DNA of 64,000 nt, from the NCBI RefSeq assembly GCF_900106035.1, contig NZ_FNUC01000003.1, positions 806,001 to 870,000 on the forward strand, given 5' to 3'. Of the stretch, positions 42,697-51,277 are shown in pieces. Every line of letters starts with the position of its first letter. Position 1 is the stretch's first letter. A program made the translations under genes and the position numbers. The notes under the pieces were generated by a model. The model was not told where the DNA came from and ran no database searches. It was given only the letters and a program-made list of their open reading frames with translations. This stretch comes from Jiangella alba (lineage in GTDB: Bacteria; Actinomycetota; Actinomycetes; Jiangellales; Jiangellaceae).

Positions 42697-43467
42697 TCAG
42701 TTCCGCGCCGCCGCCAGGTGTGCGGCCGCCGCCTGCTCGAGGTGCACGAGGTCGGAGCTGACCGTCGCGAACGTGAATCCCTGCGCCAGCCGGCGGTGTG
42801 CCGTGGCGCCGTCGGGGCAGTGGATGCCCGCCGCGATGCCGCGCGCCGACGCCGCGGCGGCGACCCGGCCGGCCGCCGTGTCGAGCTGGTCGGCCACCGC
42901 CGGATCGGTGGACGACGCGCCGCCGAGCGCCAGGGTGAGGTCGGACGGCCCGACGTAGACGCCGTCGAGGCCGGGCGTCGCCGCGATGGCCTCGACGTTC
43001 TCGAGCGCGGTCAGCGTCTCGATCATCACCGCGCAGAACACGTGCGCGTTGGCCTCGGCCGGCGCCGGGCCGATGCGCAGACCCGCCCGCATGGGCCCGT
43101 AGCTGCGGCCGCCTTCGGGCGGGTAGCGGCAGGCCCGGACGGCGGCCGCGGCCTGCTCGGCGCTGTCGACCAGCGGGACGATGACGCCGTGGGCGCCGGC
43201 GTCGAGTGCCTGCCCGATGAAGGTGAGGTCGTTGGCCGGCACCCGGACCAGGCCCGCGCTGCGACCGCCGGCCTCGATCGCCAGCAGCGCGGCCAGCCAG
43301 CCCCGGTAGTCGAGCAGGCCGTGCTGCGCGTCGATGCCGACGTAGTCGTAGCCGAGCCGGGCGATGCGCTCGGTGCCGACCGGGTTGTCGGTGGCGATCC
43401 AGTAGCCGACGGAGCGCTCGCGGCGGCGCAGGCGCCCGACGGCGTCGAAAGCGGCGGAGGTGGTCAC
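42697..43467 (-). CDS. HpcH/HpaI-family class II aldolase
   Basis: 256 aa. Metal-dependent pyruvate aldolase fold: RLGYDYVGIDAQHGLLDY (catalytic His region), GAHGVIVPLVDSAEQA, VMIETLTALENVEAI (metal Glu), and GLDGVYVGPSDLTLALG (metal Asp). These enzymes split 2-keto-3-deoxy sugar acids or related 4-hydroxy-2-keto acids into pyruvate and an aldehyde. GTG start at 43467. It lies between GH63-like and aldo/keto reductase genes on the same strand, consistent with a sugar-acid pathway. Confidence 0.9.
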   Translation of the reverse strand: MTTSAAFDAVGRLRRRERSVGYWIATDNPVGTERIARLGYDYVGIDAQHGLLDYRGWLAALLAIEAGGRSAGLVRVPANDLTFIGQALDAGAHGVIVPLVDSAEQAAAAVRACRYPPEGGRSYGPMRAGLRIGPAPAEANAHVFCAVMIETLTALENVEAIAATPGLDGVYVGPSDLTLALGGASSTDPAVADQLDTAAGRVAAAASARGIAAGIHCPDGATAHRRLAQGFTFATVSSDLVHLEQAAAAHLAAARN

Positions 43468-43485
43468 GGGCAGGACTCCAGACTC

Positions 43486-44433
43486 TCAGCGGTTGTAGGC
43501 GGGCATCGGGCCGCGCAGCCGGTGGCCAACATCGTCGCAGCGGTCCACGACGTCGGCGGGCAACGGCCCGTGCCCCAGCGCCGTCAGGTTCGCCGTCAGG
43601 TGCGCCGGCTTCGACGCGCCCAGCAGCACCGACGCGACCACCGGTCGCGATGCCAGCCAGCGCAACGCCAGCTCCGGCAACGACACTCCGGCGTCGGCCG
43701 CGATGTCCGACAGCGCGCCCACCGCCTCGAACATGCGGGGGTCCCAATAACGCTCGCGGTACATCGGCGACAGCCGGGAGGTCGCGAACCGGCCCTCGCC
43801 GGGCGCCGTCTCGAAGCTGTACCGGCCGGACAGCAGGCCTCCGCCCAGCGGGTTGTACACCATGGTCTCGATGCCGCTGGACCGGGCGAACCCGGCGTAC
43901 TCGTCGTCGATGCGACGGGCGACGAGGTTGTAGAGCTGCTGCGCGACGACCGGACCCGGCAGCCCGGCCGCGGCGAACAGCTGGCGTAGTTCGGTGATCT
44001 GCCAGGCGGCGAAGTTGGACACTCCGACGCGGCCGATGAGTCCCTCGTGCGCCAGCGCGGCGACCTCGGCGACGGTCTCGGCCGGCGGCGTCGCGGGATC
44101 GGGCTGGTGCAAGTAGAACAGGTCGACGTGGTCGAGCCGGAGCCGGCGCAGGCTGCCCTCGAGGCAGGCCCGGACCGCCCGCGGCGACAGCGGGGGCGCG
44201 TCGCCGGCGTCGGGGTGCGCGATGCCGGCCTTCGTCGCGACACTGAACCGGCCCGGACGCCGGGCCAGGAGGTCGCCGAGCATCTCCTCGGTGGCGCCGC
44301 CGGCGTAGGCGTTAGCGGTGTCGATCTCGGTGACGCCGGCGTCGTGGGCGAGGTCGAGCAGGCCGGCCGCGGTGTCGTGGTCGACGGTGTCGCCGAACGT
44401 CATGGTGCCGAGTACGGCGCGGGGCATGCTCAC
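43486..44433 (-). CDS. Aldo/keto reductase
   Basis: 315 aa TIM-barrel NADPH oxidoreductase. Active-site residues: Asp in EIDTANAYAGGATEEMLG (DTANAY with Tyr), Lys in VATKAG, His in LFYLHQPDP; cofactor loop VVASVLLGASKPAHL. Similar to plant-type AKR7/AKR11 members. GTG start at 44433 overlaps the TGA of the ATPase gene upstream (GTGA), so it is translated with the transporter operon. Confidence 0.91.
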   Translation of the reverse strand: MSMPRAVLGTMTFGDTVDHDTAAGLLDLAHDAGVTEIDTANAYAGGATEEMLGDLLARRPGRFSVATKAGIAHPDAGDAPPLSPRAVRACLEGSLRRLRLDHVDLFYLHQPDPATPPAETVAEVAALAHEGLIGRVGVSNFAAWQITELRQLFAAAGLPGPVVAQQLYNLVARRIDDEYAGFARSSGIETMVYNPLGGGLLSGRYSFETAPGEGRFATSRLSPMYRERYWDPRMFEAVGALSDIAADAGVSLPELALRWLASRPVVASVLLGASKPAHLTANLTALGHGPLPADVVDRCDDVGHRLRGPMPAYNR

Positions 44434-45269
44434 GAGATGGCTCCTGCACTGGTCGCGGGGGCGAACAGCCGCGGCTTGCGGCCGGTGATGAGGGCCGGGT
44501 CGAGCGCGGCGCGGCGCAGCCGCCGGGTGTAGTCGTGTTGCGGCCGGGTCAGCACCTCCTCGGTGGGGCCGTGCTCGACGAACCGCCCTTCCGACATGAC
44601 GGCGATTTCCTGGCTGATCTCGCGGACCACACCGAGGTTGTGCGAGATGAACAGGTACGCGATGCCTTCCTGCTGCTGCAGCTCGCGCAGGAGATCGAGC
44701 ACCTGAGCCTGCACCGAGACGTCCAGTGCGCTGGTGGCTTCGTCGCAGATGAGGACCTTCGGCCGGCTGGCCAGCGCTCGCGCGATGCCGATGCGTTGTC
44801 GCTGGCCGCCGGAGAACTCGGGCGGCCGCCGGTCGGCGTGTTCGCGCTTCAGGCCGACCCGTTCCAGCAGCTCGACGGCCTGCCGGCGGCGCTCGGCGCG
44901 GTCGCCGACGCCGCGCAGCCGGAGCGGCTCGGCGACGATGCCGGCCGCCGTGAGGTGTGGGTCGAGCGAACCGTAAGGGTCCTGGAAGATCATCTGGATG
45001 TCGCCGCGGAGCGGCCGCAGCTCCTTCTCCGTGAGGGTGGCGAGATCGCGCCCGGCGTACCGGATCGATCCCGCGGCCGGAGTCTCGAGCCGCACCAGCG
45101 TGCGAGCCAGTGTCGACTTCCCGCAGCCGGACTCGCCGACGACGGCCAGTGTGCGGCCGGCCGCGAGGTCGAAGCCGACGCCGTCGACGACGCGGTGTCG
45201 ACGGCCGTGGGTGGTGAACTCGACGGCGAGGTCGCGCACGAAGAGCAAGGGGTCGTTCCCGCTGTTCAT
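44430..45269 (-). CDS. Dipeptide-type ABC transporter ATP-binding protein (DppF type)
   Basis: 279 aa. Walker A GESGCGKSTLAR, Q-loop MIFQDPYGSLDP, signature FSGGQRQRIGIARAL, Walker B VLICDEATSALD, and H-loop FISHNLG. The C-terminus HDYTRRL is the oligopeptide-transporter extension. AAGGAG precedes the ATG at 45269. Works with the DppD-type partner encoded one base upstream. Confidence 0.94.
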   Translation of the reverse strand: MNSGNDPLLFVRDLAVEFTTHGRRHRVVDGVGFDLAAGRTLAVVGESGCGKSTLARTLVRLETPAAGSIRYAGRDLATLTEKELRPLRGDIQMIFQDPYGSLDPHLTAAGIVAEPLRLRGVGDRAERRRQAVELLERVGLKREHADRRPPEFSGGQRQRIGIARALASRPKVLICDEATSALDVSVQAQVLDLLRELQQQEGIAYLFISHNLGVVREISQEIAVMSEGRFVEHGPTEEVLTRPQHDYTRRLRRAALDPALITGRKPRLFAPATSAGAIS

Positions 45270-45270
45270 C

Positions 45271-46071
45271 TCAGGCTCCTTCCCAGGCGCCCAGCCGCGG
45301 CACGGCGTCGAGCAGCCGGCGGGTGTAGTGCTGCTCAGGCGCGCCGACGACCGCCTCGACCTCGCCGCTCTCGACGAACCGGCCGTCGCGCATGACATGG
45401 ACGCGGTCGCTGACCAGCCGGGCCACACCGATGTCGTGGGTGATCATCAGGATGCCGGCCGACGTACGGTCCTGGAGGTCCATCAGGAGGTCGAGGATGC
45501 CGGCCTGAACGGTGACGTCGAGCGCGCTGGTGGGCTCGTCGGCGACCAGCAGGTGGGGGTCGATGGCCAGGGCCATCGCGATGAGCACCCGCTGCAGCAT
45601 GCCGCCGGACAACTGGTGCGGGTAGGCGTCGAGGCGGCGCCGCGGATCGGTGATGCGCACGGAGCCGAGTAGGTCGGCGGCGTGCTCGCGGCGGGCCGTC
45701 CTGGACAGCGACGAATCGTTGCGGGCGAGTACCTCGCCGAGCTGGCGGCCGACGGTCGCCACCGGACTGAGCGCGGTCATGGGGTCCTGCGGGATCATCG
45801 CGACGGTGCGTCCGCGCAGCTTCGCGGCCGCGGCCGGCCGCGCGACCACGTCGACGCCGTCGATGAGGCAGCGCCCGGACACCACGGCGAGATTGCGCGG
45901 CAGCAGCGCCTGGACCGCCATGGCGGTGGTCGACTTGCCGCTGCCGGACTCGCCGATCAGCGTGACGGTCTCGGACCGGCCGACGGTGAACGAGACGCCG
46001 TCGACCGCGCGGATCACGCCGCCGGGAGTCATCAGTTCGACCTGCAGATCCTGGACGTCGAGCAGCGTCAT
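45271..46071 (-). CDS. Dipeptide-type ABC transporter ATP-binding protein (DppD type)
   Basis: 266 aa. Walker [14 protein letters not shown]-loop [11 protein letters not shown], signature [15 protein letters not shown], Walker [13 protein letters not shown] and H-loop MITHDIG; C-terminal [14 protein letters not shown] overlaps the permease stop (ATGA). The pair of ATPases energises import by the two permeases and the binding protein encoded upstream. Confidence 0.94.
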   Translation of the reverse strand: MTLLDVQDLQVELMTPGGVIRAVDGVSFTVGRSETVTLIGESGSGKSTTAMAVQALLPRNLAVVSGRCLIDGVDVVARPAAAAKLRGRTVAMIPQDPMTALSPVATVGRQLGEVLARNDSSLSRTARREHAADLLGSVRITDPRRRLDAYPHQLSGGMLQRVLIAMALAIDPHLLVADEPTSALDVTVQAGILDLLMDLQDRTSAGILMITHDIGVARLVSDRVHVMRDGRFVESGEVEAVVGAPEQHYTRRLLDAVPRLGAWEGA

Positions 46072-46976
46072 CGCGACTCTCCCTTCGCCGCACGCGACCG
46101 GGACACGCGGTCGCGCAGCCCGTCGCCGAGCAGGTTCACCCCGACCACCAGGAGCACGATGACCATGCCGGTCAGCGTGACCAGCCACCATGAGGTGGTG
46201 ATGTAGCCCTGGCCGTCGGAGATGATGCGCCCCCACGTGGGGTGTGGCCGCTCGACCCCGGCGCCGAGGAAGCTCAGCGCGCTCTCGAGCAGCACCGCCT
46301 GCGCCAGGAGCAGCAGCATGACCACGACGACCTGGTTGATGATGTTCGGCACGACATGACGCACGAGCACCGCCGCCCGGCGCAGGCCGAGCACCCGCGC
46401 CGCGGCGACGTACGGCTTCTCCCGCTCGACCAGCACCATCGCCCGGGTCAGCCGGGCCGGTTCGGGCCACTGCGCGAACGCGATGACCAGCGTGATGACG
46501 GTGATGGACGGGCCGAATAGTGCCACCACGAGCAGCAGCAGGAGCAGCAGCGGCACCGACATCTGGGCTTCGAGCAGGCGCGACACGACCGCGTCGACCC
46601 GGCCGCCGTAATAGCCCGCCGCGGCGCCGGCGATGACGCCGACCACGCCGGACACCAGAACCGCCAGGACGCCGATGGTGAGCGACACCTGGCCGCCGTG
46701 CAGGATGCGCGACAGCAGGTCGCGGCCGAGCTGATCGGTGCCGAACAGGTGACCGTCGGTGAACGGCGGCAGCCGGCGCTGGGAGAGGTCCTGCTCCAGG
46801 GGGTCGGGCAGCGGCAGCACGTTGGCCAGCAGGATCGGCACGACGACGACGCCGGCCAACACCGCGCCGAGGACGATCTTGAGCCGGCTGGCCCGCCGGC
46901 GCAGCGCCGCCGCCGAGGCCTTGAGCCGGTCGGCTGTGACGGCGCTCGGCCGGGCGGCCTGCGTGTGCGTCGTCAT
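46068..46976 (-). CDS. Dipeptide-type ABC transporter permease (DppC type)
   Basis: 302 aa, about six membrane segments. The N-terminal LPDPLEQDLSQRRLPPFTDG and HLFGTDQLGRDLLSRILHGG are the DppC hallmark, and VAAARVLGLRRAAVLVRHVV is the EAA loop near residue 200. ATG overlaps the previous stop. Confidence 0.94.
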   Translation of the reverse strand: MTTHTQAARPSAVTADRLKASAAALRRRASRLKIVLGAVLAGVVVVPILLANVLPLPDPLEQDLSQRRLPPFTDGHLFGTDQLGRDLLSRILHGGQVSLTIGVLAVLVSGVVGVIAGAAAGYYGGRVDAVVSRLLEAQMSVPLLLLLLLVVALFGPSITVITLVIAFAQWPEPARLTRAMVLVEREKPYVAAARVLGLRRAAVLVRHVVPNIINQVVVVMLLLLAQAVLLESALSFLGAGVERPHPTWGRIISDGQGYITTSWWLVTLTGMVIVLLVVGVNLLGDGLRDRVSRSRAAKGESR

Positions 46977-47908
46977 CGCGACACCGCCTTTCCGACGCGC
47001 ACCCGCGGATCGAACAGCGGGTACAGGAGGTCGACGAGCAACTGGACGCCGATGGCGAGCAGGCTGGTGACCAGCACCGTCGCCTGGATCAGTGGGTAGT
47101 CGCGGGTCTCCAGCGCCCGCACCACCAGCGAGCCGATGCCGGGCCAGGCGAACACCACCTCGACCACGACGACCCCGTTGAGCATGGCCGCGAACCTGGT
47201 GCCGAGCGCCGTCACCACCGGGATGGAGGAGTTGGCGAACGCGTAACGCCAGGTCAGCGCCCGCTCCGCGACGCCGCGCGACCGTGCCACCGTCACGTAG
47301 GGAGCCGAGAGGTTACCGGCCATCTCGCGGTGCACCAGCCGGGAGATCAGTGCGATCTGCAGCAGTGCGATGGTGACCGCCGGCAGCACCAGCGCGGACC
47401 ACGACGTGAACCCGGACGCAGGGAAGATCGGCACCACCACGGAGAGCAGCGTGAGCAGCATGATGCCGGTCCAGAACTCCGGCATCGACTGCCCGGCGAT
47501 GGTGCCGATGTTGGCGCCGACGTCCCAGCCGCTGTTCGCCCGGCGGGCGGTGAAGATGCCCAGCGGGATGGCGATGAGCGCCGTCAGCAGGATGGCGGCG
47601 CCGGCCAGCGTGATGGTGTACGGCAGGCGGTCGAGGACGACGTCGAGCGCCGGCTGGCGGAACGAGTAGGACAGGCCGAGATCGCCCTGGACCAGGCCGG
47701 TGACGAAGTGCCAGTACTGCTGCGGGACGGACCCGACCAGGCCGAGCTCCTCGCGGATGGCCTGCAGGTCCTCCGTCGTGGCCGTCGGCCCGCCGATGGC
47801 GGCGGCTGGATCGCCCGGCGCCAGCCGGACCAGCACGAACACCGTCGAGACGATGAGGAACACCGTGAGCAGGCTCTGCGCGACCCGCAAGGCCAGATAG
47901 CGCGCCAT
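46973..47908 (-). CDS. Dipeptide-type ABC transporter permease (DppB type)
   Basis: 311 aa. First membrane segment LALRVAQSLLTVFLIVSTVF, then VRLAPGDPA (DppB motif) and YVTVARSRGVAERALTWRYA (EAA loop). ATG at 47908 follows GAGGAGGGG. The same frame stays open upstream through the binding-protein region but that reading is antisense-like shadow. Confidence 0.94.
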   Translation of the reverse strand: MARYLALRVAQSLLTVFLIVSTVFVLVRLAPGDPAAAIGGPTATTEDLQAIREELGLVGSVPQQYWHFVTGLVQGDLGLSYSFRQPALDVVLDRLPYTITLAGAAILLTALIAIPLGIFTARRANSGWDVGANIGTIAGQSMPEFWTGIMLLTLLSVVVPIFPASGFTSWSALVLPAVTIALLQIALISRLVHREMAGNLSAPYVTVARSRGVAERALTWRYAFANSSIPVVTALGTRFAAMLNGVVVVEVVFAWPGIGSLVVRALETRDYPLIQATVLVTSLLAIGVQLLVDLLYPLFDPRVRVGKAVSR

Positions 47909-47910
47909 GA

Positions 47911-49494
47911 TCACCCCTCCTCGAGCCGCACGGCGGCGAGGTCGTAGGAGTTGATGGGCAGCAGGTCGAGGCCGCTCACGGTGTCGCGATGGGCGAGCAG
48001 GACGTCCTGCGTGAACGCCCACATGGTCGGCCAGAGGTCCCAGATCGACTGCTGGACGTCGCTGAGCAGGGTGGATCGGCGCTGGTCGTCGGTCTCGGCG
48101 GCGGCCGCGCCGATGCCGCCGGCGATGTCGTCGTAGACGAAGCCCATGAACGCGTCGCCGGTCTGCTCCATCTCGGGCGTGCCGCCGAACAGACCCTTGA
48201 GGCTGGTCAGCGCCAGGCCGGTCTGGTTGCCGTAGCCGTTGCCGATGATGTCGAAGTCGCCGCCGCGGCCCTGCCGCCAGGTGGGGAGATCGCCGCCCGG
48301 CTCGAACTGGCGCAGGTGCACCCGGACCCCGATGTCGCCGAGCATCTGTGCGATCGCCTCCATGACGTAGGCGTCGGACGCGAACTCGCCGGACTCCCAG
48401 ATGACCGTCAGCTCGAGGTCGTCGACGCCCTCGGCGTCGAGCATCTGCCTGGCCTTGCGGGGGTCGAACTCGAACCGGCCGACCTCGACCGCGCCGTCCA
48501 GGCTCAGCGGCACGACACCGTTCGTCGGCGTGACGCTGTCGAGCAGGACGTCGCGCACGAGACTCTCGCCGTCGACGGCCAGGCTCAACGCCTGCCGCAC
48601 CGACGCCTTCGACAACGGGTGCTCCGGAGGTTTGCGGAAGTTGTAGAAGAGCTGCACGAGCCGGGTGCCCTGAGCCTGTAGCAGGCTGATGCCGGGCAGG
48701 CCGTCGAGTTGCTCGGCGGAGTCGGGTGAGATGGAGTCGATGACGTCGACCTCGCCGCTGCGCAGCGCCAGCACCCGGCTGGTCTCCTCGGGCAGGAACC
48801 GGATGCGCACCTGTTCCACGCCGGGCGCCGGGCCCCAGTAGTCGGGGTTCGCCGCCAGCGTGTAGTCGCCGGTGCCACGGTTGGCCTGCGTGACCACGTA
48901 CGGCCCGCTGCCGACGCCGTCGGCCAGTTCCTCGGGCAGATTGGCGGCCGCCGGGGTGATGAGGATGTTGCTCATGAGGGAGTCGAGCCCGACCAGCGGC
49001 CGCTGCGTGACGAGGTCGAACGTACGGTCGTCGACCTGCTGCACCGTCGGCCACTCCGGGAACTGGTTGCCGACGAACGACGCCTCGACCTGCTGGTACA
49101 TCTGCAACGCCGCGCTGACGTCGGCCACCGCGACCGGTGTGCCGTCGGAGTACACCGCCTCGGGGCGCAGCCGCACGCGCCAAGCCGTCGGCGAGGCGAG
49201 TTCGAAGCTCTCGGCCAGCACCGGTTCGGCGCGCAGGCCGTCGCCGATGCGGGTGAGTGCCTGCCGCACGGCCCGCTGGACCGTGACGTGCGCGTCGAAC
49301 TGGTTGAGCTTGTTGTCCAGGCTGACCAGCGATCGGTTCAGCGCCAGCGTCAGGGTGCCGGCGCCGGACGTGCCGGTGGGGCCGGCACAGGCCGCGAGCG
49401 CCGGGCCGAGCGCGATGCCGGCGCCGGCCGCGAAGCCGGCCCGCAGCAGCTCGCGGCGGCTGAGGCCGCGGCGCTGCCGTGCGTTGCCGTTCAT
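47911..49494 (-). CDS. Dipeptide-type ABC transporter substrate-binding lipoprotein (family 5)
   Basis: 527 aa. Signal with both a Tat motif (LSRRELLRAGFAAGAG) and lipobox LAAC near residue 36. Family-5 features: YSDGTPVAVADVSAAL, ADGVGSGPYVVTQANRGTGD, YFN-type NFRKPPEHPLSKASVRQALS. Despite the name, family-5 proteins also bind oligosaccharides and sugar acids; the facing kinase/PdxA2 genes suggest a sugar-acid ligand here (inference). ATG at 49494 behind CGGAGGTG. First gene of a seven-gene minus-strand unit. Confidence 0.92.
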   Translation of the reverse strand: MNGNARQRRGLSRRELLRAGFAAGAGIALGPALAACAGPTGTSGAGTLTLALNRSLVSLDNKLNQFDAHVTVQRAVRQALTRIGDGLRAEPVLAESFELASPTAWRVRLRPEAVYSDGTPVAVADVSAALQMYQQVEASFVGNQFPEWPTVQQVDDRTFDLVTQRPLVGLDSLMSNILITPAAANLPEELADGVGSGPYVVTQANRGTGDYTLAANPDYWGPAPGVEQVRIRFLPEETSRVLALRSGEVDVIDSISPDSAEQLDGLPGISLLQAQGTRLVQLFYNFRKPPEHPLSKASVRQALSLAVDGESLVRDVLLDSVTPTNGVVPLSLDGAVEVGRFEFDPRKARQMLDAEGVDDLELTVIWESGEFASDAYVMEAIAQMLGDIGVRVHLRQFEPGGDLPTWRQGRGGDFDIIGNGYGNQTGLALTSLKGLFGGTPEMEQTGDAFMGFVYDDIAGGIGAAAAETDDQRRSTLLSDVQQSIWDLWPTMWAFTQDVLLAHRDTVSGLDLLPINSYDLAAVRLEEG

Positions 49495-49532
49495 CGTCAC
49501 CTCCGAGGTGTCCGCGAAGTTGTGCGGATCAC

Positions 49533-49571
49533 ACTTGCACCTTTGCGCGAAACGCGCAAGTAACGTAGCGT
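49533..49571 (+). promoter_or_regulatory. OtnK-operon promoter with DeoR-type operator
   Basis: Perfect palindrome TTGCGCG-AAA-CGCGCAA at 49543-49559, flanked by ACTTGC (49533-49538) and GCAAGT (49556-49561). It overlaps a plus-strand promoter TTGCGC (49543-49548), 17 bases, TAGCGT (49566-49571). It sits between divergent operons, so one repressor, probably the DeoR protein at 52282, could control both. Confidence 0.65.
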
Positions 49572-49579
49572 TCATTCTT

Positions 49580-49600
49580 GCCGGGAAGAGTCGTCCCGGC
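49580..49600 (+). promoter_or_regulatory. 5'-leader hairpin of the OtnK operon
   Basis: GCCGGGA (49580-49586)/TCCCGGC (49594-49600), 7-bp stem and 7-base loop, just after the predicted transcription start. Function unknown. Confidence 0.4.
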
Positions 49601-49651
49601 GCAGGGCTCTGATCGGGCGCTGCCGTATCGACGCAGGAAAGGAGCGTGCTC

Positions 49652-51277
49652 ATGGGAGAACCAGTGGTCTTGATCGCCGACGACCTGACCGGTGCGGCGG
49701 AATCCGCCGCCGCCTTCGCCCTGCGCGCTCCGCGCATCGTCGGCCTCGATACATGGCGTTCCCTGCGCGCATCGCACACGTCCGGCGTGGTCGCCGTGGA
49801 CACCGACTCACGTTATGTCAGCCCAGAGCTGGCCGCCGAACGGTGCCGCGCGGTGCTCGCCCTGCTGCCGCCCGGCGGCGTTGTGGTCAAGAAGATCGAC
49901 TCGACGCTGCGCGGGCCGCTGGCGGCCGAGGTGGCGGCGCTGCGCGAGCTGGGCGGGCTCCTCGTGGTCTCGCCCGCGCTGCCCGCGCTCGGGCGCACGG
50001 TCGTCGGGGGCGTGGTGCTGGTCGACGGCGTGCCGCTCGAGCGGTCCGCGGCGTGGGCGGCCGAGCCGCGGCCGGCGCCCACCTCGGTGGCCGAGGCGCT
50101 GGCGCCGCTGCCGGTGGTGGTGGTCTCGCTTGCCGCGGTGCGCGGCGGCGCGGACACTCTGGCGACGGCGCTGCGCGTGGCGGCGGACGGCCACCAGGTC
50201 GCGGTCTGCGACGCCGAGACCGACGACGACCTGGACCGCATCGTCGCGGCTGCGCCGGCGGCTGCCGGTGACCTGCCGGTCCGCTGGGCCGGGTCGGCCG
50301 GGCTGGCGCATGCGCTGGCCCGCGCGCAGGTGGCGGCCGACGCCCGTCTGCCGGGGCGACCACCTGGTGTGGCCGGGTCGGCTGGCGGGTGGCCGGGCGG
50401 GTCGTCGGGTGGAACGCCGGGTGGGGTGGCGGCGGCCGGCGGGCCGCCGGGGTCGCCGCCGGGTGTGGCGGCTGGCGGGCGTGGTCAGCTTGGGTCGCCG
50501 CCGGGTGTGGCGGCTGGCGCGGGCGGTCGGCCGGGGCCGCTGTCGGCCGGGCCGATCCTGTTCGTCGTCGGGACGGCCGCAGCGGCGGCGCGCGCCCAGC
50601 TCGCGGCGCTGGCCGAGCACGTCGAGACGGTGGTGGAGCTCGATCCCGACGAGCTCACTGGCCTCGCCGATCCCCCCGATCCCGCTGATCCCGCCGCGCC
50701 TGCTGGGCGCGCCGCACCTGCCGATCCCGCCGCGCCTGCTGGGCGCGCTGAGCCTGCCGCGCCCGCTGGTCCCGTTGGGCGCGCCGCGCCCGCTGGTCCC
50801 GTTGGGCGCGCCGCGCCCGCTGATCCCGTTGGGCGCGCCGCGCCCGCCGGGCCCGCTGATCCCGCCGAGCCTGCTGGTCCCGCCGGCATGGCCGGAATCG
50901 CGCACGACCTCGCCGGCCGCACCGCCGGGCGCACGGCCGTCGTCCATCTTGCGGACGCCGCCGGGGCGGCACGGTCGCCGGCGGCGGTCGAGGCGCTGGC
51001 GCGGGTGATCGCGCCGGCCGCCCGCGAGCATCCGGCGCTCGTGCTCACCGGCGGCGAAACCGCGCGTGCCGTCCTCGTCGCCCTCGGGGCCGTCGAGCTG
51101 CACGTCCGCGAAGCGTGGGACGACGGCGTCGTCGTCAGCGCCACGCCTGACGGCCGGATCGTCGTCACCAAACCCGGCGCGTTCGGCGATCCGCACGCGC
51201 TCGTGCGCATCGCCGAACGCCTCACCGGAACCCGGCAGTCGCACGTCGAGCACAGCCCGCACGAGGAGGACACATGA
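49652..51277 (+). CDS. Four-carbon acid sugar kinase (OtnK/DtnK, DUF1537) with repeat insertions
   Basis: 541 aa. N-terminal sugar-binding domain: VLIADDLTGAAESAAAFAL and VVKKIDSTLRGPLAAEV (both DUF1537 hallmarks); C-terminal nucleotide-binding domain: ALVLTGGETARAVLVALGAV and VVTKPGAFGDPHALV. Enzymes of this family phosphorylate D-threonate or 3-oxo-tetronates. Two low-complexity segments are inserted: residues ~236-293 (GSPPGVAAG repeats) and ~336-413 (GPVGRAAPA repeats), making it about 110 residues longer than usual. ATG at 49652 follows AAAGGAG; a GTG lies at 49646. Confidence 0.88.
   Translation: MGEPVVLIADDLTGAAESAAAFALRAPRIVGLDTWRSLRASHTSGVVAVDTDSRYVSPELAAERCRAVLALLPPGGVVVKKIDSTLRGPLAAEVAALRELGGLLVVSPALPALGRTVVGGVVLVDGVPLERSAAWAAEPRPAPTSVAEALAPLPVVVVSLAAVRGGADTLATALRVAADGHQVAVCDAETDDDLDRIVAAAPAAAGDLPVRWAGSAGLAHALARAQVAADARLPGRPPGVAGSAGGWPGGSSGGTPGGVAAAGGPPGSPPGVAAGGRGQLGSPPGVAAGAGGRPGPLSAGPILFVVGTAAAAARAQLAALAEHVETVVELDPDELTGLADPPDPADPAAPAGRAAPADPAAPAGRAEPAAPAGPVGRAAPAGPVGRAAPADPVGRAAPAGPADPAEPAGPAGMAGIAHDLAGRTAGRTAVVHLADAAGAARSPAAVEALARVIAPAAREHPALVLTGGETARAVLVALGAVELHVREAWDDGVVVSATPDGRIVVTKPGAFGDPHALVRIAERLTGTRQSHVEHSPHEEDT
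50768..50848. repeat. 27-bp tandem repeat inside the OtnK-like gene
   Basis: Units start at 50768, 50795 and 50822 (GGTCCCGTTGGGCGCGCC...), encoding GPVGRAAPA-type 9-residue repeats, with more degenerate copies from about 50660 to 50890. In frame throughout. Confidence 0.85.
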
